DNA from: an uncultured Roseateles sp.
Lineage (GTDB): Bacteria > Pseudomonadota > Gammaproteobacteria > Burkholderiales > Burkholderiaceae_C
DNA length: 64,000 bases
Direction of reading: 5' to 3'
NCBI RefSeq assembly: GCF_945956965.1
Contig: NZ_CAMFJS010000012.1
Coordinates: 1 to 64,000, forward strand
Position 1 is the stretch's first letter. Each line of letters starts with the position of its first letter. The position numbers and the translations under genes are program-made. The notes beneath the pieces were generated by a model. It ran no database searches, was not told where the DNA came from, and saw only the letters and a program-made list of their open reading frames with translations. This document shows, piece after piece, positions 1-8,706 of this stretch.

Positions 1-2
1 CA

Positions 3-400
3 CCTGCGAAGAAGGCTGCTGCTCCTGCCAAGAAGGCCGCTGCACCTGCGAAGAAGGCTGCTGCTCCTGCCAAGAAGGCCGCTGCACCTGCGAAGAATGC
101 TGCTGCTCCTGCCAAGAAGGCCGCTGCACCTGCGAAGAAGGCTGCTGCTCCCGCCAAGAAGGCTGCTGCACCTGCGAAGAAGGCTGCTGCTCCTGCTAAG
201 AAGGCCGCTGCACCTGCGAAGAAGGCTGCTGCTCCTGCTAAGAAGGCCGCCGCACCTGCGAAGAAGGCTGCTGCGCCTGCCAAGAAGGCCGCTGCGCCTG
301 CTAAGAAGGCTGCCGCTCCTGCGAAGAAGGTTGCTGCTGCGCCTGCGAAGAAGGCCGCTGCACCTGCGAAGAAGGTTGCTGCTCCTGCAAAGAAGGACAC
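3..400 (+). repeat. 21/42-bp tandem coding repeat
   Basis: Each 21-base unit encodes AAAPAKK. Neighbouring units alternate in codon choice (gct gct gct cct gcc against gcc gct gca cct gcg). The true period over much of the array is therefore 42 bases, which suggests expansion in pairs of heptads. Confidence 0.8.
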
Positions 401-548
401 GCCGCCAGTCAAGCCTCCGGTGAAGACCGTTAAGGCCGCTGCTCCTGCGAAGAAGCCTGCTGCCAAGCCTGCTGCCGCCGCGCCAGCAGCCAAGACAGCA
501 CTGAGCCCTCAAGCTGCATGGCCTTTCCCGACAGGCAACAAGCCCTGA
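3..548 (+). CDS. Histone H1-like nucleoid protein, C-terminal part (5' end outside window)
   Basis: The open frame enters from the left edge and ends at TGA 546-548, giving about 181 residues without a start. It is almost entirely AAAPAKK heptads, then a looser Pro/Lys region and the tail AAWPFPTGNKP. Lys/Ala/Pro repeat tails of this kind belong to bacterial H1-like DNA-binding proteins, which bind DNA non-specifically through lysines and compact the nucleoid. The ending resembles that of Burkholderiales H1-like proteins as I remember them. The heptads are encoded by near-identical 21-base units. One lysine has become Asn (codon 96-98). The N-terminal domain is not visible, so the subfamily cannot be fixed. 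Confidence 0.85.
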   Translation, partial: PAKKAAAPAKKAAAPAKKAAAPAKKAAAPAKNAAAPAKKAAAPAKKAAAPAKKAAAPAKKAAAPAKKAAAPAKKAAAPAKKAAAPAKKAAAPAKKAAAPAKKAAAPAKKVAAAPAKKAAAPAKKVAAPAKKDTPPVKPPVKTVKAAAPAKKPAAKPAAAAPAAKTALSPQAAWPFPTGNKP

Positions 549-605
549 TCGTTCTAGATGGTGATGGCTTGCATGGGCGCTTGACCCATGTCTGGCAAAC
601 CAGCG

Positions 606-631
606 AAACCCGGCTTAGGCCGGGTTTTTTT
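606..631 (+). terminator. Intrinsic terminator after the H1-like gene
   Basis: A stem pairing AACCCGGC with GCCGGGTT around a TTAG loop is followed directly by a run of seven T. It lies 58 bases past the stop codon and fits a Rho-independent terminator for the H1-like gene. No other gene reads into it on the plus strand. Confidence 0.85.
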
Positions 632-742
632 ATGCCCGAAGGGATGGCCTTAGGGCGGGGTCATTGCGCCTTGTGCTTGTTGCCGGATCAGCGCGGCAGA
701 GACCTTCAGCCCAGCCTGTCGATGCGCGCTGCGCTCCGCGGC

Positions 743-2116
743 TCAGGGGTAGAAAATTTCGACGGTGTAGCCGCTGATGCTTTGTTGGCCAGTCGAGAGC
801 AGGGCGAGCAAGGGCAGTTCAGCGCCGGCGGGCATTGCCTTGATGTCCGGGCTTGCGGCCAGGGCATTGGCAGTGGCGCCCGAGGCGGCACCTGATGCTG
901 AGCTTGATGGGGTGGACGCCGCTGATGCCGCTGCCGCCGCGCGCTCGATCCTGAATTCTTTGGGTGCCAGCAGGCGCCGGCTGATCAAGGCGCCCGTGCT
1001 GTCGGTCAAGCTCAGCTCTACCCAAGGCGTGGCCACTTCGATATGGCCCTTGTTGCGCAGGCTGATGGCCAGCTGATAGTGGTTGCCGGTGTTGCCGGGG
1101 CTGAGTTGGCTCAGCGCTGTGCTTTCCACGGCGATTTGATCGATGCGCTGCCAGGGCTTCAACTCACAGCCGCTAAGTTGGCAATAGCTTTGCAGCGCCG
1201 GCCGCGCGCTCGGGAATAGTGCGGCGATGGCATCGTGAAAATGCTGCAGCACTTGCACGCTGAGCGTGAGCATCAGTAGCAAGGCAGTCACGCTGAGCCC
1301 AGCGCGAACCGAAGTCCGCTGCCAGAACTTGGCGCTATTGGACTGCCGCAAAAAGGACGGCAGGTTTTCCTCGCTGCCAGCACTCTTGCCTTTGCTTGCC
1401 TTCGCTGGCTTGGTCGCGCCGGCATCCAGTCGCTCGGACAAGACCACATCAGGCTTATCGTCCGTAACAGGCGGAATGGCGGGCTCGCCGGCGGCGGCAG
1501 GAGACTTGGCAGCCGCAGCCGCGGTGCTGCGGCCATTGGGCTTGCTGCGCGCCTTGGCTGGCGTTTCTACGGCTGGCGCTGGATCGCTGGGTGTGTCTGC
1601 CCAGGCTTGCTCCTCGTTGTCGACCCACTGGGGTTCGAAGCGAGTTTCATCAAAGCTGCTGGCTGGGCTGAGCGGCGCGGGTTCGTCGGCGGGCTCTTGG
1701 ATATGCGCATGAGTCGGCGCTGCGGGTGTGTGGGCAGGCCTTGCGGCCTGTCGCGGCGCAGGCGCGGGCGGTGGAGGTGGGGGCGTGCGGGGGGCAGGTC
1801 TTGCGTCGCGCCCATCGTCCTGCCAATCTTCCACGGCGATCTGGTCGGCCTCTTGCTGCCAGCTGGCGCGACCATCATCCGGCGCCTGGGCAGGTGCTGA
1901 TGTGTCGTCGCTAGGGAAAGGGTCGGCTTGCGCCTCGCCTGCGGCCTGGGCAGGCCAGGGCGGGGGCGGCTCACGGTCAATATCGAAGAGCTGTTCGCGG
2001 GCGTCAAACACCTCGGCGCAGCGGCCGCAACGAACAAAGCCTTCGGAAACACGAAGCTGATCTTGCACCACCCGAAAGATGGTGCCGCAAGCGGTACAAC
2101 GGGTGGCGAGACTCAT
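743..2116 (-). CDS. DUF3426 / MJ0042-type zinc-ribbon membrane protein
   Basis: This 457-residue protein starts with a small zinc ribbon made of CTAC (Cys7, Cys10) and CGRC (Cys30, Cys33), the MJ0042 pattern. A long Pro/Ala-rich linker follows to about residue 260. One membrane segment lies near 270-290 (GLSVTALLLMLTLSVQVL), and a C-terminal DUF3426 domain follows that should lie outside the cytoplasm. The family's function is unknown to me. The gene follows prmA on the same strand after 47 bases and is probably co-transcribed with it. The layout suggests a metal-binding cytoplasmic head tied to a periplasmic domain. Confidence 0.85.
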   Translation of the reverse strand: MSLATRCTACGTIFRVVQDQLRVSEGFVRCGRCAEVFDAREQLFDIDREPPPPWPAQAAGEAQADPFPSDDTSAPAQAPDDGRASWQQEADQIAVEDWQDDGRDARPAPRTPPPPPPAPAPRQAARPAHTPAAPTHAHIQEPADEPAPLSPASSFDETRFEPQWVDNEEQAWADTPSDPAPAVETPAKARSKPNGRSTAAAAAKSPAAAGEPAIPPVTDDKPDVVLSERLDAGATKPAKASKGKSAGSEENLPSFLRQSNSAKFWQRTSVRAGLSVTALLLMLTLSVQVLQHFHDAIAALFPSARPALQSYCQLSGCELKPWQRIDQIAVESTALSQLSPGNTGNHYQLAISLRNKGHIEVATPWVELSLTDSTGALISRRLLAPKEFRIERAAAAASAASTPSSSASGAASGATANALAASPDIKAMPAGAELPLLALLSTGQQSISGYTVEIFYP

Positions 2117-2163
2117 GGCCGAATCATGCCATGAGTCTTGCTACTGTCAGCTGCAAGTGCAGC

Positions 2164-3108
2164 TTAGGCACGCTGAGCGTGCATCAAAATCCAACCCTCT
2201 TGGCTGTCGCTGACGTCCAGTTGCAACCAAGGTGCGTAGGCTTGCTTCAGATCCTCGGCTTGGCGCTCCAGAATGCCCGCCAGAATCAAGTGACCGCCTT
2301 GGGCCACATGGGCGCACAGCAGCGGCGCCAGCAGCTTCAGCGGCGTGGCCAAGATATTGGCGATGACCAGCGGGTACTCGCCCTTGGCGGCATCGGGCAA
2401 GGCGGCGTTGAGGCTGACTTGATTGCCTTCGGCATTGGCCTGGCTGGCGATGATGGCCGCCGGGTCAATGTCCACCGCGTCGATGTTCACCGCGCCGTGC
2501 AGGGCCGCGCCGATGGCGAGGATGCCGGAGCCGCAGCCGTAGTCCAGCACGCGTTGCCAGGTCGGGGCCAGGTCTTGATGGGCCGCGATCCAGCGCAAGC
2601 ACATGCGGGTGGTCGGATGGGTGCCTGTGCCAAAAGCCAGGCCGGGGTCCAGGCGCATGACCTTGCTGGCTTGTGCTGGCGCTTCATGCCAGGAGGGCAC
2701 GATCCAGAATTCCGGCGTGATCTCGACGGGCTGGAACTGCGATTGCGTCAAACGCACCCAGTCCTGCTCGGCCACGGCTTGAATGGCTTGCACATGCACG
2801 TCTTGCGCCCAGTCCTGGCTCAGGATCAGGGTGGCGCATTCGGTCGCCTCAGCCTCGTCCGGGAACAAGGCCTTGACCACCGAGCGCTGCCAGCCGCCGC
2901 GCGGCGCCGGCATGCCGGGTTCGCCAAACAGGGCTTTTTCAGCGTCGGTGTCGGCGTCGGCGTCTTCCACCGAGACGGCCAAGGCGTCGAGTTCCATCAG
3001 CGCATCGCTGACGATCTCGACATCGTCCTCACCGCAGATCAGCAGCAGTTCATGCAGCGTGGCGGGGTTGGGTTCGTCCTGCGGGGTGCTGGTGTTGGCG
3101 TCGCTCAT
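2164..3108 (-). CDS. prmA: Ribosomal protein L11 methyltransferase
   Basis: PrmA uses S-adenosylmethionine to methylate ribosomal protein L11 in the cytosol. The AdoMet loop is visible as [15 protein letters not shown], preceded by the substrate-side segment [16 protein letters not shown] and followed by NILATPL, all typical of the family. At 314 residues it is slightly longer than the roughly 295 of E. coli PrmA. An acidic insert ([14 protein letters not shown]) near residue 50 accounts for part of the difference. The start ATG overlaps the accC stop by four bases, so translation is probably coupled. Confidence 0.96.
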   Translation of the reverse strand: MSDANTSTPQDEPNPATLHELLLICGEDDVEIVSDALMELDALAVSVEDADADTDAEKALFGEPGMPAPRGGWQRSVVKALFPDEAEATECATLILSQDWAQDVHVQAIQAVAEQDWVRLTQSQFQPVEITPEFWIVPSWHEAPAQASKVMRLDPGLAFGTGTHPTTRMCLRWIAAHQDLAPTWQRVLDYGCGSGILAIGAALHGAVNIDAVDIDPAAIIASQANAEGNQVSLNAALPDAAKGEYPLVIANILATPLKLLAPLLCAHVAQGGHLILAGILERQAEDLKQAYAPWLQLDVSDSQEGWILMHAQRA

Positions 3109-4454
3109 CGCTTGTGCTGGCTCATCCAGCCCTCAAGGTAATGGATGTTGGTGCCGCCCTCAACGAACTTGGCGTCCACCATCAGCTCGCGGTGCAGGGG
3201 GATATTGGTCTGAATGCCTTCCACCACCGTCTCGGACAGGGCGATGCGCATGCGCGCCAGGGCCTGCTCGCGGGTGTCGCCGTGGACGATGATCTTGCCG
3301 ATCATGGAGTCGTAGTGCGGCGGCACGAAGTAGTTGGTGTAGACATGCGAATCCACCCGCACGCCCGGTCCACCCGGTGCGTGCCACATGGTGATGCGGC
3401 CCGGCGAAGGCGTGAACTTGAAGGGGTCTTCGGCGTTGATGCGGCACTCGATGGAGTGGCCGCGCATGGTGATATTGCGCTGCGTGAAGGGCAGCTTTTC
3501 GCCGGCCGCCACGCGGATCTGCATCTGCACAATGTCCACGCCGGTGACCATCTCCGTCACCGGATGCTCTACCTGCACGCGGGTGTTCATTTCGATGAAG
3601 TAGAACTCGCCGTTCTCATACAGGAACTCGAAGGTGCCGGCGCCGCGATAGTTCATCTTGCGGCAGGCGGCGGCGCAGCGATCGCCGATCTTTTCGATCA
3701 CGCGGCGGGGAATGCCAGGTGCCGGCGCTTCTTCCAGAATCTTCTGGTGGCGGCGCTGCATCGAGCAGTCACGCTCCCCTAGCCAAACCGCGCTCTTGTG
3801 CGTGTCGGCCAAGACCTGGATCTCGATATGGCGCGGGTTCTCGAGGAACTTCTCCATATAGACCTCGGGATTGCCGAAGGCTGCACCGGCTTCTGCCTTG
3901 GTGGTTTGCACCGCGTTGACCAGGGCCGCCTCGGTGTGCACCACCCGCATGCCGCGGCCACCGCCGCCGCCAGCGGCCTTGATGATGACCGGGTAGCCAA
4001 TGGCGCGGGCGATCTTGACGATCTCTTTCGGGTCGGCCGGCAGCGCGCCTTCCGAACCGGGCACGCAAGGCACGCCGGCGCGGATCATGGCCTGCTTGGC
4101 CGACACCTTGTCGCCCATCATGCGGATGGACTCGGGCGTAGGGCCAATGAAGGTGAAACCGCTTTGCTCAACGCGTTCGGCAAAGTCTGCGTTCTCGCTC
4201 AGGAAGCCGTAGCCGGGGTGGATCGCTTCGGCGTCGGTGACCTCGGCCGTGGCAATGATGGCCGGCATGCTGAGGTAGCTTTGTGAGGAGGCGGCCGGGC
4301 CGATGCAAACGGCCTCATCGGCCAGCTTCACATACTTGGCTTCACGGTCGGCCTCGGAGTAGACCACCACCGATTTGATGCCCAGCTCGCGGCAGGCGCG
4401 CTGGATTCGGAGGGCAATTTCGCCGCGATTGGCGATCAGGATTTTTTTGAACAT
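3105..4454 (-). CDS. accC: Acetyl-CoA carboxylase, biotin carboxylase subunit
   Basis: AccC uses ATP and bicarbonate to carboxylate the biotin carried by AccB, the first half-reaction of fatty-acid synthesis. Its 449 residues match the family. Visible landmarks are the N-terminal [16 protein letters not shown], the glycine-rich ATP-grasp loop [11 protein letters not shown] and the metal/catalytic segment [16 protein letters not shown]. The start has a modest GAGG upstream. Unusually, the region between accB and accC holds a second, diverged copy of the accC start 111 bases upstream and in frame (see the 4467-4565 entry). The stop overlaps the prmA start. Confidence 0.97.
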   Translation of the reverse strand: MFKKILIANRGEIALRIQRACRELGIKSVVVYSEADREAKYVKLADEAVCIGPAASSQSYLSMPAIIATAEVTDAEAIHPGYGFLSENADFAERVEQSGFTFIGPTPESIRMMGDKVSAKQAMIRAGVPCVPGSEGALPADPKEIVKIARAIGYPVIIKAAGGGGGRGMRVVHTEAALVNAVQTTKAEAGAAFGNPEVYMEKFLENPRHIEIQVLADTHKSAVWLGERDCSMQRRHQKILEEAPAPGIPRRVIEKIGDRCAAACRKMNYRGAGTFEFLYENGEFYFIEMNTRVQVEHPVTEMVTGVDIVQMQIRVAAGEKLPFTQRNITMRGHSIECRINAEDPFKFTPSPGRITMWHAPGGPGVRVDSHVYTNYFVPPHYDSMIGKIIVHGDTREQALARMRIALSETVVEGIQTNIPLHRELMVDAKFVEGGTNIHYLEGWMSQHKR

Positions 4455-4620
4455 ATATGCCTCGGCTCAATTGCCTTGTCGTGCTGCGCCCGACGAGCAA
4501 TGTGGCTGCGCCGCAAGGCCTGCGGCCTCTTCGCCTCGAGAGGCGATCAGAAGATTTTTAAACATTTGTGCCTAGGCGCAATCGCCCTGTCGAACGGTGC
4601 TCGACGAGCGATCTTGCTGC
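4418..4620 (-). repeat. 111-bp-period tandem duplication around the accC start
   Basis: Copy 1 spans about 4418-4509 and contains the functional accC start. Copy 2 spans about 4529-4620. Shared blocks on the minus strand include GCTCGTCG, CGACA.GGC.ATTG, AGGCA and CTGATCGCC. Between the copies lie two small palindromes: GCCGCA/TGCGGC at 4512-4528 and CGCCTC/GAGGCG at 4533-4546. Confidence 0.75.
4467..4565 (-). pseudogene. Truncated duplicate of the accC start, a 32-codon mini-ORF
   Basis: On the minus strand an ATG at 4565 opens a 32-residue frame beginning MFKNLLIASRGE, a clear relative of the AccC start [12 protein letters not shown]. It then diverges (EAAGLAAQPHC...) and stops 12 bases before the real accC ATG. 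The two ATGs are exactly 111 bases apart and in the same frame. The roughly 50 bases upstream of each ATG are also alike, at about 73% identity ungapped by my count. It may be a dead duplication or a translated leader. No strong Shine-Dalgarno precedes it (TAGG only). Confidence 0.75.
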
Positions 4621-4665
4621 ATCCTCCTGATGTGCCATCAGAAGTCTCTTGCACACGGTGAGGCT

Positions 4666-5133
4666 TTACTCGATCACGAACAGGGGCTGACCAAATTCAA
4701 CCGGCTGGCCGTTCTCGCACAAGATCTTGGTGACCGTGCCGCTGAAGTCGGCGTCGATCTCGTTCATGATCTTCATCGCTTCGATGATGCAGATGGCTTC
4801 GCCTTCCTTGATGGCTTGGCCCACTTCGGCAAACGGCTTGGCATTGGGGCCCGAAGCACGGTAGAAGGTGCCGACCATCGGCGAGGTCACGATATGGCCG
4901 GTTTCGACTGCCGGGGCGGCCGGTGCTGCGACTGGCGCGGCGGCGGCAACAGCGGGTGCGGCGGCTGCCGCTGGAGCGGCTTGTTGAGGCACGGCCTGCA
5001 TCATCATGGGCACAGCGACGGCGCCGTCGGACTTGACGATGCGCACCTTGCCATCGGCCTCGGTGATTTCAAGTTCAGAAATATTCGACTCGGACACCAG
5101 GTCGATCAGGGTCTTGAGCTTGCGCAGATCCAT
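4666..5133 (-). CDS. accB: Biotin carboxyl carrier protein of acetyl-CoA carboxylase
   Basis: AccB carries the biotin that AccC carboxylates and that the carboxyltransferase AccAD discharges to form malonyl-CoA. The 155-residue protein has the usual plan: an N-terminal helix pair starting [13 protein letters not shown], an Ala/Pro-rich flexible linker (about residues 48-75), and a C-terminal biotinyl domain. The domain contains the signature EAMKIMNEI, with Lys121 as the biotin attachment site. A good Shine-Dalgarno (GGAGAAA) precedes the ATG. It follows aroQ and precedes accC, an order common in beta- and gammaproteobacteria. Confidence 0.97.
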   Translation of the reverse strand: MDLRKLKTLIDLVSESNISELEITEADGKVRIVKSDGAVAVPMMMQAVPQQAAPAAAAAPAVAAAAPVAAPAAPAVETGHIVTSPMVGTFYRASGPNAKPFAEVGQAIKEGEAICIIEAMKIMNEIDADFSGTVTKILCENGQPVEFGQPLFVIE

Positions 5134-5234
5134 AAGGTTTCTCCAGCGGATGATTATTTTGTTTTAGGAAACGGGGGGAGCATGCCGCGCCGCAGTGGGT
5201 CGTCGCTACGCGGCAAAAACGGGGAGCTTGGTGC

Positions 5235-5693
5235 TCAGGGCTGACCTGATCCACTCAAGCGGCTGAGCGCGAAGCGCAAAGCAAATTGATAGCCTTGGGC
5301 GCCTAGCCCGCAGATCACACCAACAGCCAGATCCGAGAAATAACTGTGCTGCCGGAATGACTCTCGTTTGTGAACATTGGACAGATGAACTTCAACAAAA
5401 GGCAGGGCCACCGCGGCCAAGGCATCCCGGATCGCCACACTGGTGTGGGTATAGGCGGCGGGGTTGATGATGATGAACTGGCAACCCTCGCTGCGCGCAG
5501 CCTGAATCCTGTCCACCAAAGCCCCTTCGTGGTTGCTTTGGAAGGATTTTAGCTCAGCCCCTTCTTTGGCTGCGAACTCGGCAAGATCTGCATTGATCTG
5601 CGCCAAAGTGAGTGAACCGTAAATCTCTGGTTCACGTGTTCCGAGCAGGTTGAGGTTGGGGCCGTGAAGGACAAGAATCTGTTTGCGCGTCAT
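5235..5693 (-). CDS. aroQ: Type II 3-dehydroquinate dehydratase
   Basis: AroQ converts 3-dehydroquinate to 3-dehydroshikimate in the shikimate pathway. The 152-residue reading from ATG 5693 starts [18 protein letters not shown]. It contains the catalytic Tyr in EPEIYGS, the loop [17 protein letters not shown] and the histidine motif [14 protein letters not shown], all type II features. The frame is also open to a TTG at 5714, which would add seven residues. I prefer the ATG because family members begin there. Its product step is followed in the pathway by AroE, encoded nearby at 7840-8706. It is the first gene of the aroQ-accB-accC-prmA run. Confidence 0.95.
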   Translation of the reverse strand: MTRKQILVLHGPNLNLLGTREPEIYGSLTLAQINADLAEFAAKEGAELKSFQSNHEGALVDRIQAARSEGCQFIIINPAAYTHTSVAIRDALAAVALPFVEVHLSNVHKRESFRQHSYFSDLAVGVICGLGAQGYQFALRFALSRLSGSGQP

Positions 5694-5845
5694 CGTGGGT
5701 CTGTGTCCGTTCAATTAGAGTCCGGACACTAGAGGCGAAGAAGGCCGGACTTTACGCGTTTTGTAGCCCGATCCCGGGGCTTGTTGTGAAATAAATTGCT
5801 TGACCCGAAAAGCGGATTGAGTCAGGGCGCTGGCCGGGGCTTGAC

Positions 5846-6427
5846 TCAGCTGGCCTTGATGGTACTGGCTAATTGGCGCAGTTCTTCCAGATTGGTCACG
5901 CCCACTTTGGTCCAAACCAGCTGCCCAGCCGGGTTGAAAACGACGCTGAAGGGCAGGCCGCCTTGGGCATTGCCCAGGCTTCGCGTCAGCGTGGTGCCGG
6001 CCGAGCCGGCCATGGCCAGCGAAAAGTCTAGGGGCATTTTTTGCAGGAACTCGCGCACCGGGTCGATGGCGTCCACGGCCAAGCCCAGGACTTGCCAGCC
6101 TTGGGCTTTGAATTCCTGCTGGAACTGATTCAGCTCAGGCAGCTCTTTCACGCAGGGCGCGCACCAGGTGGCCCAGAAGTTCACCAGCAAGGGTTTGCCG
6201 CGCAGGCTTGCTGTTGCCAGCAGTTCGGCAGTCTGAGCCGTCGCAGGGGCGGCGCTGACCGGCTCGAAGCTGGCCGCCCAGAACGCTTGTTCCGCCGGGC
6301 TCAGCGCCGGTGCTGTGGGTTTTTGACCGCGCCAGGCCAAGGTCGCGCCCAGCCCTGCGGCACCTAGGCCCGCTGCCGCCAGCAGCAAGTTGCGGCGGCT
6401 GCCGGCTTGGGGTGAGGTGTCGCTCAT
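5846..6427 (-). CDS. TlpA/ResA-like exported thioredoxin-fold protein
   Basis: This 193-residue protein begins with a twin-arginine-like leader (SRRNLLLAAAGLGAAGLGATLAW), so export or membrane anchoring is likely. A TlpA-type thioredoxin domain follows. The active site reads WATWCAPC (Cys89, Cys92), followed by VKELPEL and the QGWQVLGLAVD strand. Such proteins keep disulfides reduced in the periplasm, often for cytochrome c maturation, but the partner here is unknown. It is the last gene of a tightly packed run with the RNB ribonuclease, tonB-like, aroE, mtgA and a hypothetical. Its ATG overlaps the stop of the gene before it. Confidence 0.88.
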   Translation of the reverse strand: MSDTSPQAGSRRNLLLAAAGLGAAGLGATLAWRGQKPTAPALSPAEQAFWAASFEPVSAAPATAQTAELLATASLRGKPLLVNFWATWCAPCVKELPELNQFQQEFKAQGWQVLGLAVDAIDPVREFLQKMPLDFSLAMAGSAGTTLTRSLGNAQGGLPFSVVFNPAGQLVWTKVGVTNLEELRQLASTIKAS

Positions 6428-7050
6428 AGGGATTCGTCGGCCTCTTCGGTCAGTAGTTTTTGCAGGGCGGCCAGATCGCCACGCTCGCTGCGCCCGCGCG
6501 CATCGGTTTTGAGTGCGCCGCGTAAATCGTCAAAGTCCAGGATGCTCAGGTGCAGGGTGACCAGCTCGTTCAGGGTCCGGCAAGGGGCAGCCAGAGACAG
6601 CACATCAATCTCGCGTGCGCCGCCCCGGCCCTTCGGTCCGGCTGTGGCGCCGACCTCGTAGTCCACATTCATATTGATCAGCGCGATCTCGGCCGATTTG
6701 CTGTCGTCGCAATACAGCTGCAGGTGAATATTGGAGAGTCGGGTCGCGGTGCCGCGCCAGACGGCGCCGCACAAATGAGGTCGGAACTCAGCCAGGCGGG
6801 CCATCCACTGCGCGGCCAGCTCGCGTAGGGCGCGCAGCTCCTGCGGCTGGGTGTCGGCGCAGAAAAGGGCCAGGTAGTCGCGCACCTGGTCTTCCAGCTC
6901 ATCGTTGCTGGGCAGGGCGGCCCGGCTGCGGCCCAGGCCCAGGGTTTTGAGTGCGCGTTGCTTGGCCGGGCCGTATTCCAAGCCTTCTTCCACCACCAGG
7001 CGGGCGGCGGTGGCGGCAATCTCGGCGGTGACGCTGGATTCGTTGGGCAT
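6424..7050 (-). CDS. Conserved hypothetical protein
   Basis: I do not recognise a named family. From ATG 7050 it is 208 residues, begins MPNESSVTAEIAATAARLVVEEG, and looks soluble with no signal or membrane segment. A helical N-terminal half is followed by an alpha/beta region (NIHLQLYCDDSKSAEIALINMNVDYEV) and a C-terminal helix pair. The frame stays open upstream to 7113, but that would overlap mtgA, so I chose 7050, four bases after the mtgA stop. Its stop overlaps the start of the TlpA-like gene, so it is translated as part of the run. I can infer no function. Confidence 0.75.
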   Translation of the reverse strand: MPNESSVTAEIAATAARLVVEEGLEYGPAKQRALKTLGLGRSRAALPSNDELEDQVRDYLALFCADTQPQELRALRELAAQWMARLAEFRPHLCGAVWRGTATRLSNIHLQLYCDDSKSAEIALINMNVDYEVGATAGPKGRGGAREIDVLSLAAPCRTLNELVTLHLSILDFDDLRGALKTDARGRSERGDLAALQKLLTEEADESL

Positions 7051-7054
7051 GGTG

Positions 7055-7843
7055 TCAGGGGAGTTCAACCGCTGGCATGCGGGCCTCGATGGTAGCCGCG
7101 CGTGACAGCACATAGCCCGAGGCGGGGCGTTTTTCGAAGCGCTTGGGCGCCGGCAGCATCACGGCTAAGCGGGCGGCCTGGCTGCTGGAAAGCTGGCGCG
7201 CATCGACCCGGAAGTAGTGCCGGGCAGCGGCTTGGGCGCCGAACACGCCTTCACCCCATTCCACATGGTTGAGGTAGATGGTGAGGATGCGGTCCTTGCT
7301 GAGCAGGGCTTCCAGCATGAAGGTGATCACAAACTCCTGGCCCTTGCGCAGCAGATTGCGCTCGCCGCTCAGGAACAAGTTTTTGGCCAGTTGTTGGGTA
7401 ATTGTGGAGCCGCCCACGATCTTGGCATGTGGGGCGGGCTTGGGTGCGGCGCTGGTCTTGGCCGCGTTGTTGGCCTTGGCCGCCTTTGCACTTTGCTGGG
7501 CGGCACGTTGCTCGGCCAGGGCTTGAGCGCGCTGGTTTTTTTCCCAGGCCTTTTCCAGCGCGTCCCAGTCCACGCCGCCGTGTTCGACAAAGCCGGCGTC
7601 CTCGCTGGCGATGACGGCGCGTTTGAGTTGGCGCGACAGGGCGTCGCCATCGACCCATTGCTGGCTCCAGGCAATCTCATGCTTCTCAACGGCCAGACGC
7701 CAAGCCTCGGAGCGCTCAAAACTGGTGGATTCCGGCGGCAACCAGGCCATCAGGGCGATGCGGCCGGCAAAGTAGAGCTGCAAGGCCAGCACGCCCATCA
7801 AGAGCAGCAGGCCTAAGCGCGCCAAGCTCTTCAGCATCTTCAT
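7055..7843 (-). CDS. mtgA: Monofunctional biosynthetic peptidoglycan transglycosylase
   Basis: MtgA polymerises glycan strands from lipid II at the inner membrane. The 262-residue protein has one N-terminal membrane segment ([22 protein letters not shown]). The GT51 motifs are [13 protein letters not shown] with its catalytic Glu, [19 protein letters not shown], and a stretch containing [13 protein letters not shown]. Between the first two motifs lies an Ala/Lys-rich low-complexity insert of about 45 residues where many homologues have a short loop. The start overlaps the aroE stop by four bases. It supplies glycan chains to the wall made by the dcw-cluster enzymes further along. Confidence 0.94.
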   Translation of the reverse strand: MKMLKSLARLGLLLLMGVLALQLYFAGRIALMAWLPPESTSFERSEAWRLAVEKHEIAWSQQWVDGDALSRQLKRAVIASEDAGFVEHGGVDWDALEKAWEKNQRAQALAEQRAAQQSAKAAKANNAAKTSAAPKPAPHAKIVGGSTITQQLAKNLFLSGERNLLRKGQEFVITFMLEALLSKDRILTIYLNHVEWGEGVFGAQAAARHYFRVDARQLSSSQAARLAVMLPAPKRFEKRPASGYVLSRAATIEARMPAVELP

Positions 7844-8706
7844 TTCGCCGCCTGGTCCGCCCGCAAGCTGGCCAGCACAGCGCTCGTGTCTGGCGTGATG
7901 CCGCGCCAGACTGCAAAGGCTTCAGCGGCCTGCTCCACCAACATGCCCAGGCCGTCGCGCGGTTCGGCGCCATGCTGGCGGGCCCAGTCAAGGAAGGGGG
8001 CGGCGGCGGGGCCGTACATCATGTCCAACGCCAAGGCGCCCGGGGCCAGCACGCTCGGGGCCACGGGAACGCCGGCGCCGGCCAAGCTGGCACTGGTGCC
8101 GTTGATCAGCACATCAAAGCCGCTGCCGCAGCTCCCAAGCTCGCTAGCGTGCAGGCGAACGCCATGCTGCGTCGCCCAGTCAAGGTGCGCCGCAACGATG
8201 GCTTGCGCCTTGTCCAGGCTGCGATTGGCCAGGCAGATTTCGGCCGGCCTAGCGGCGATCAAGCTGCCCAGCACGCCTGCTGATGCACCCCCTGCGCCCA
8301 GCAGCAAGACGCGTTGGCCCGCCAGTTGGCGGCCGGCATTGGCCTGGATGTCGCGCACCAGGCCGGCGCCGTCGGTGTTGTCGCCGTACCAGCCGCCGTC
8401 TTGCGCTGCATCGAAGCGCAAGGTGTTCACAGCGCCCGCTAACTTGGCGCGCTGGCTGAGCCGGGCGGCCAGGGCATGGGCCTCAAACTTGAAGGGCACG
8501 GTGACATTGCAGCCGCGCCCGCCGGCGGCCGCAAAGGCTTGCACGGTGGAGGCAAATGCGTCCAGCGGGCAGAGCAGGCGCTCGTAGCTCAAGTCCTGGC
8601 CGGTCTGCTGGGCGAAGAGGGCATGGATGCGCGGCGACTGGCTGTGCGCCACCGGATTGCCGGCAACGGCGTAGCGATCGAGGCTGGGGATAGAGCTAGT
8701 CGTCAT
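7840..8706 (-). CDS. aroE: Shikimate 5-dehydrogenase
   Basis: AroE reduces 3-dehydroshikimate to shikimate with NADPH. From ATG 8706 it is 288 residues and starts [25 protein letters not shown], the canonical substrate-binding start. The catalytic Lys is in NVTVPFK, the catalytic Asp in NTDGAG, and the NADP loop is [12 protein letters not shown]. The same frame runs open a further 900 bases upstream inside the tonB-like gene, but that part is out-of-frame noise. The ATG overlaps the tonB-like stop by four bases. Confidence 0.95.
   Translation of the reverse strand: MTTSSIPSLDRYAVAGNPVAHSQSPRIHALFAQQTGQDLSYERLLCPLDAFASTVQAFAAAGGRGCNVTVPFKFEAHALAARLSQRAKLAGAVNTLRFDAAQDGGWYGDNTDGAGLVRDIQANAGRQLAGQRVLLLGAGGASAGVLGSLIAARPAEICLANRSLDKAQAIVAAHLDWATQHGVRLHASELGSCGSGFDVLINGTSASLAGAGVPVAPSVLAPGALALDMMYGPAAAPFLDWARQHGAEPRDGLGMLVEQAAEAFAVWRGITPDTSAVLASLRADQAAK

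Noticed and set aside
3-400. CRISPR-like array
   Set aside because: The repeats are contiguous coding heptads without unique spacers.
97-423. 108-codon Leu/Arg-rich open frame
   Set aside because: It is an out-of-frame reading of the AAAPAKK repeat array and disappears once the H1-like frame is recognised.
5694-5714. TTG start seven codons earlier for aroQ
   Set aside because: The ATG at 5693 matches the family start and no better ribosome site precedes the TTG.
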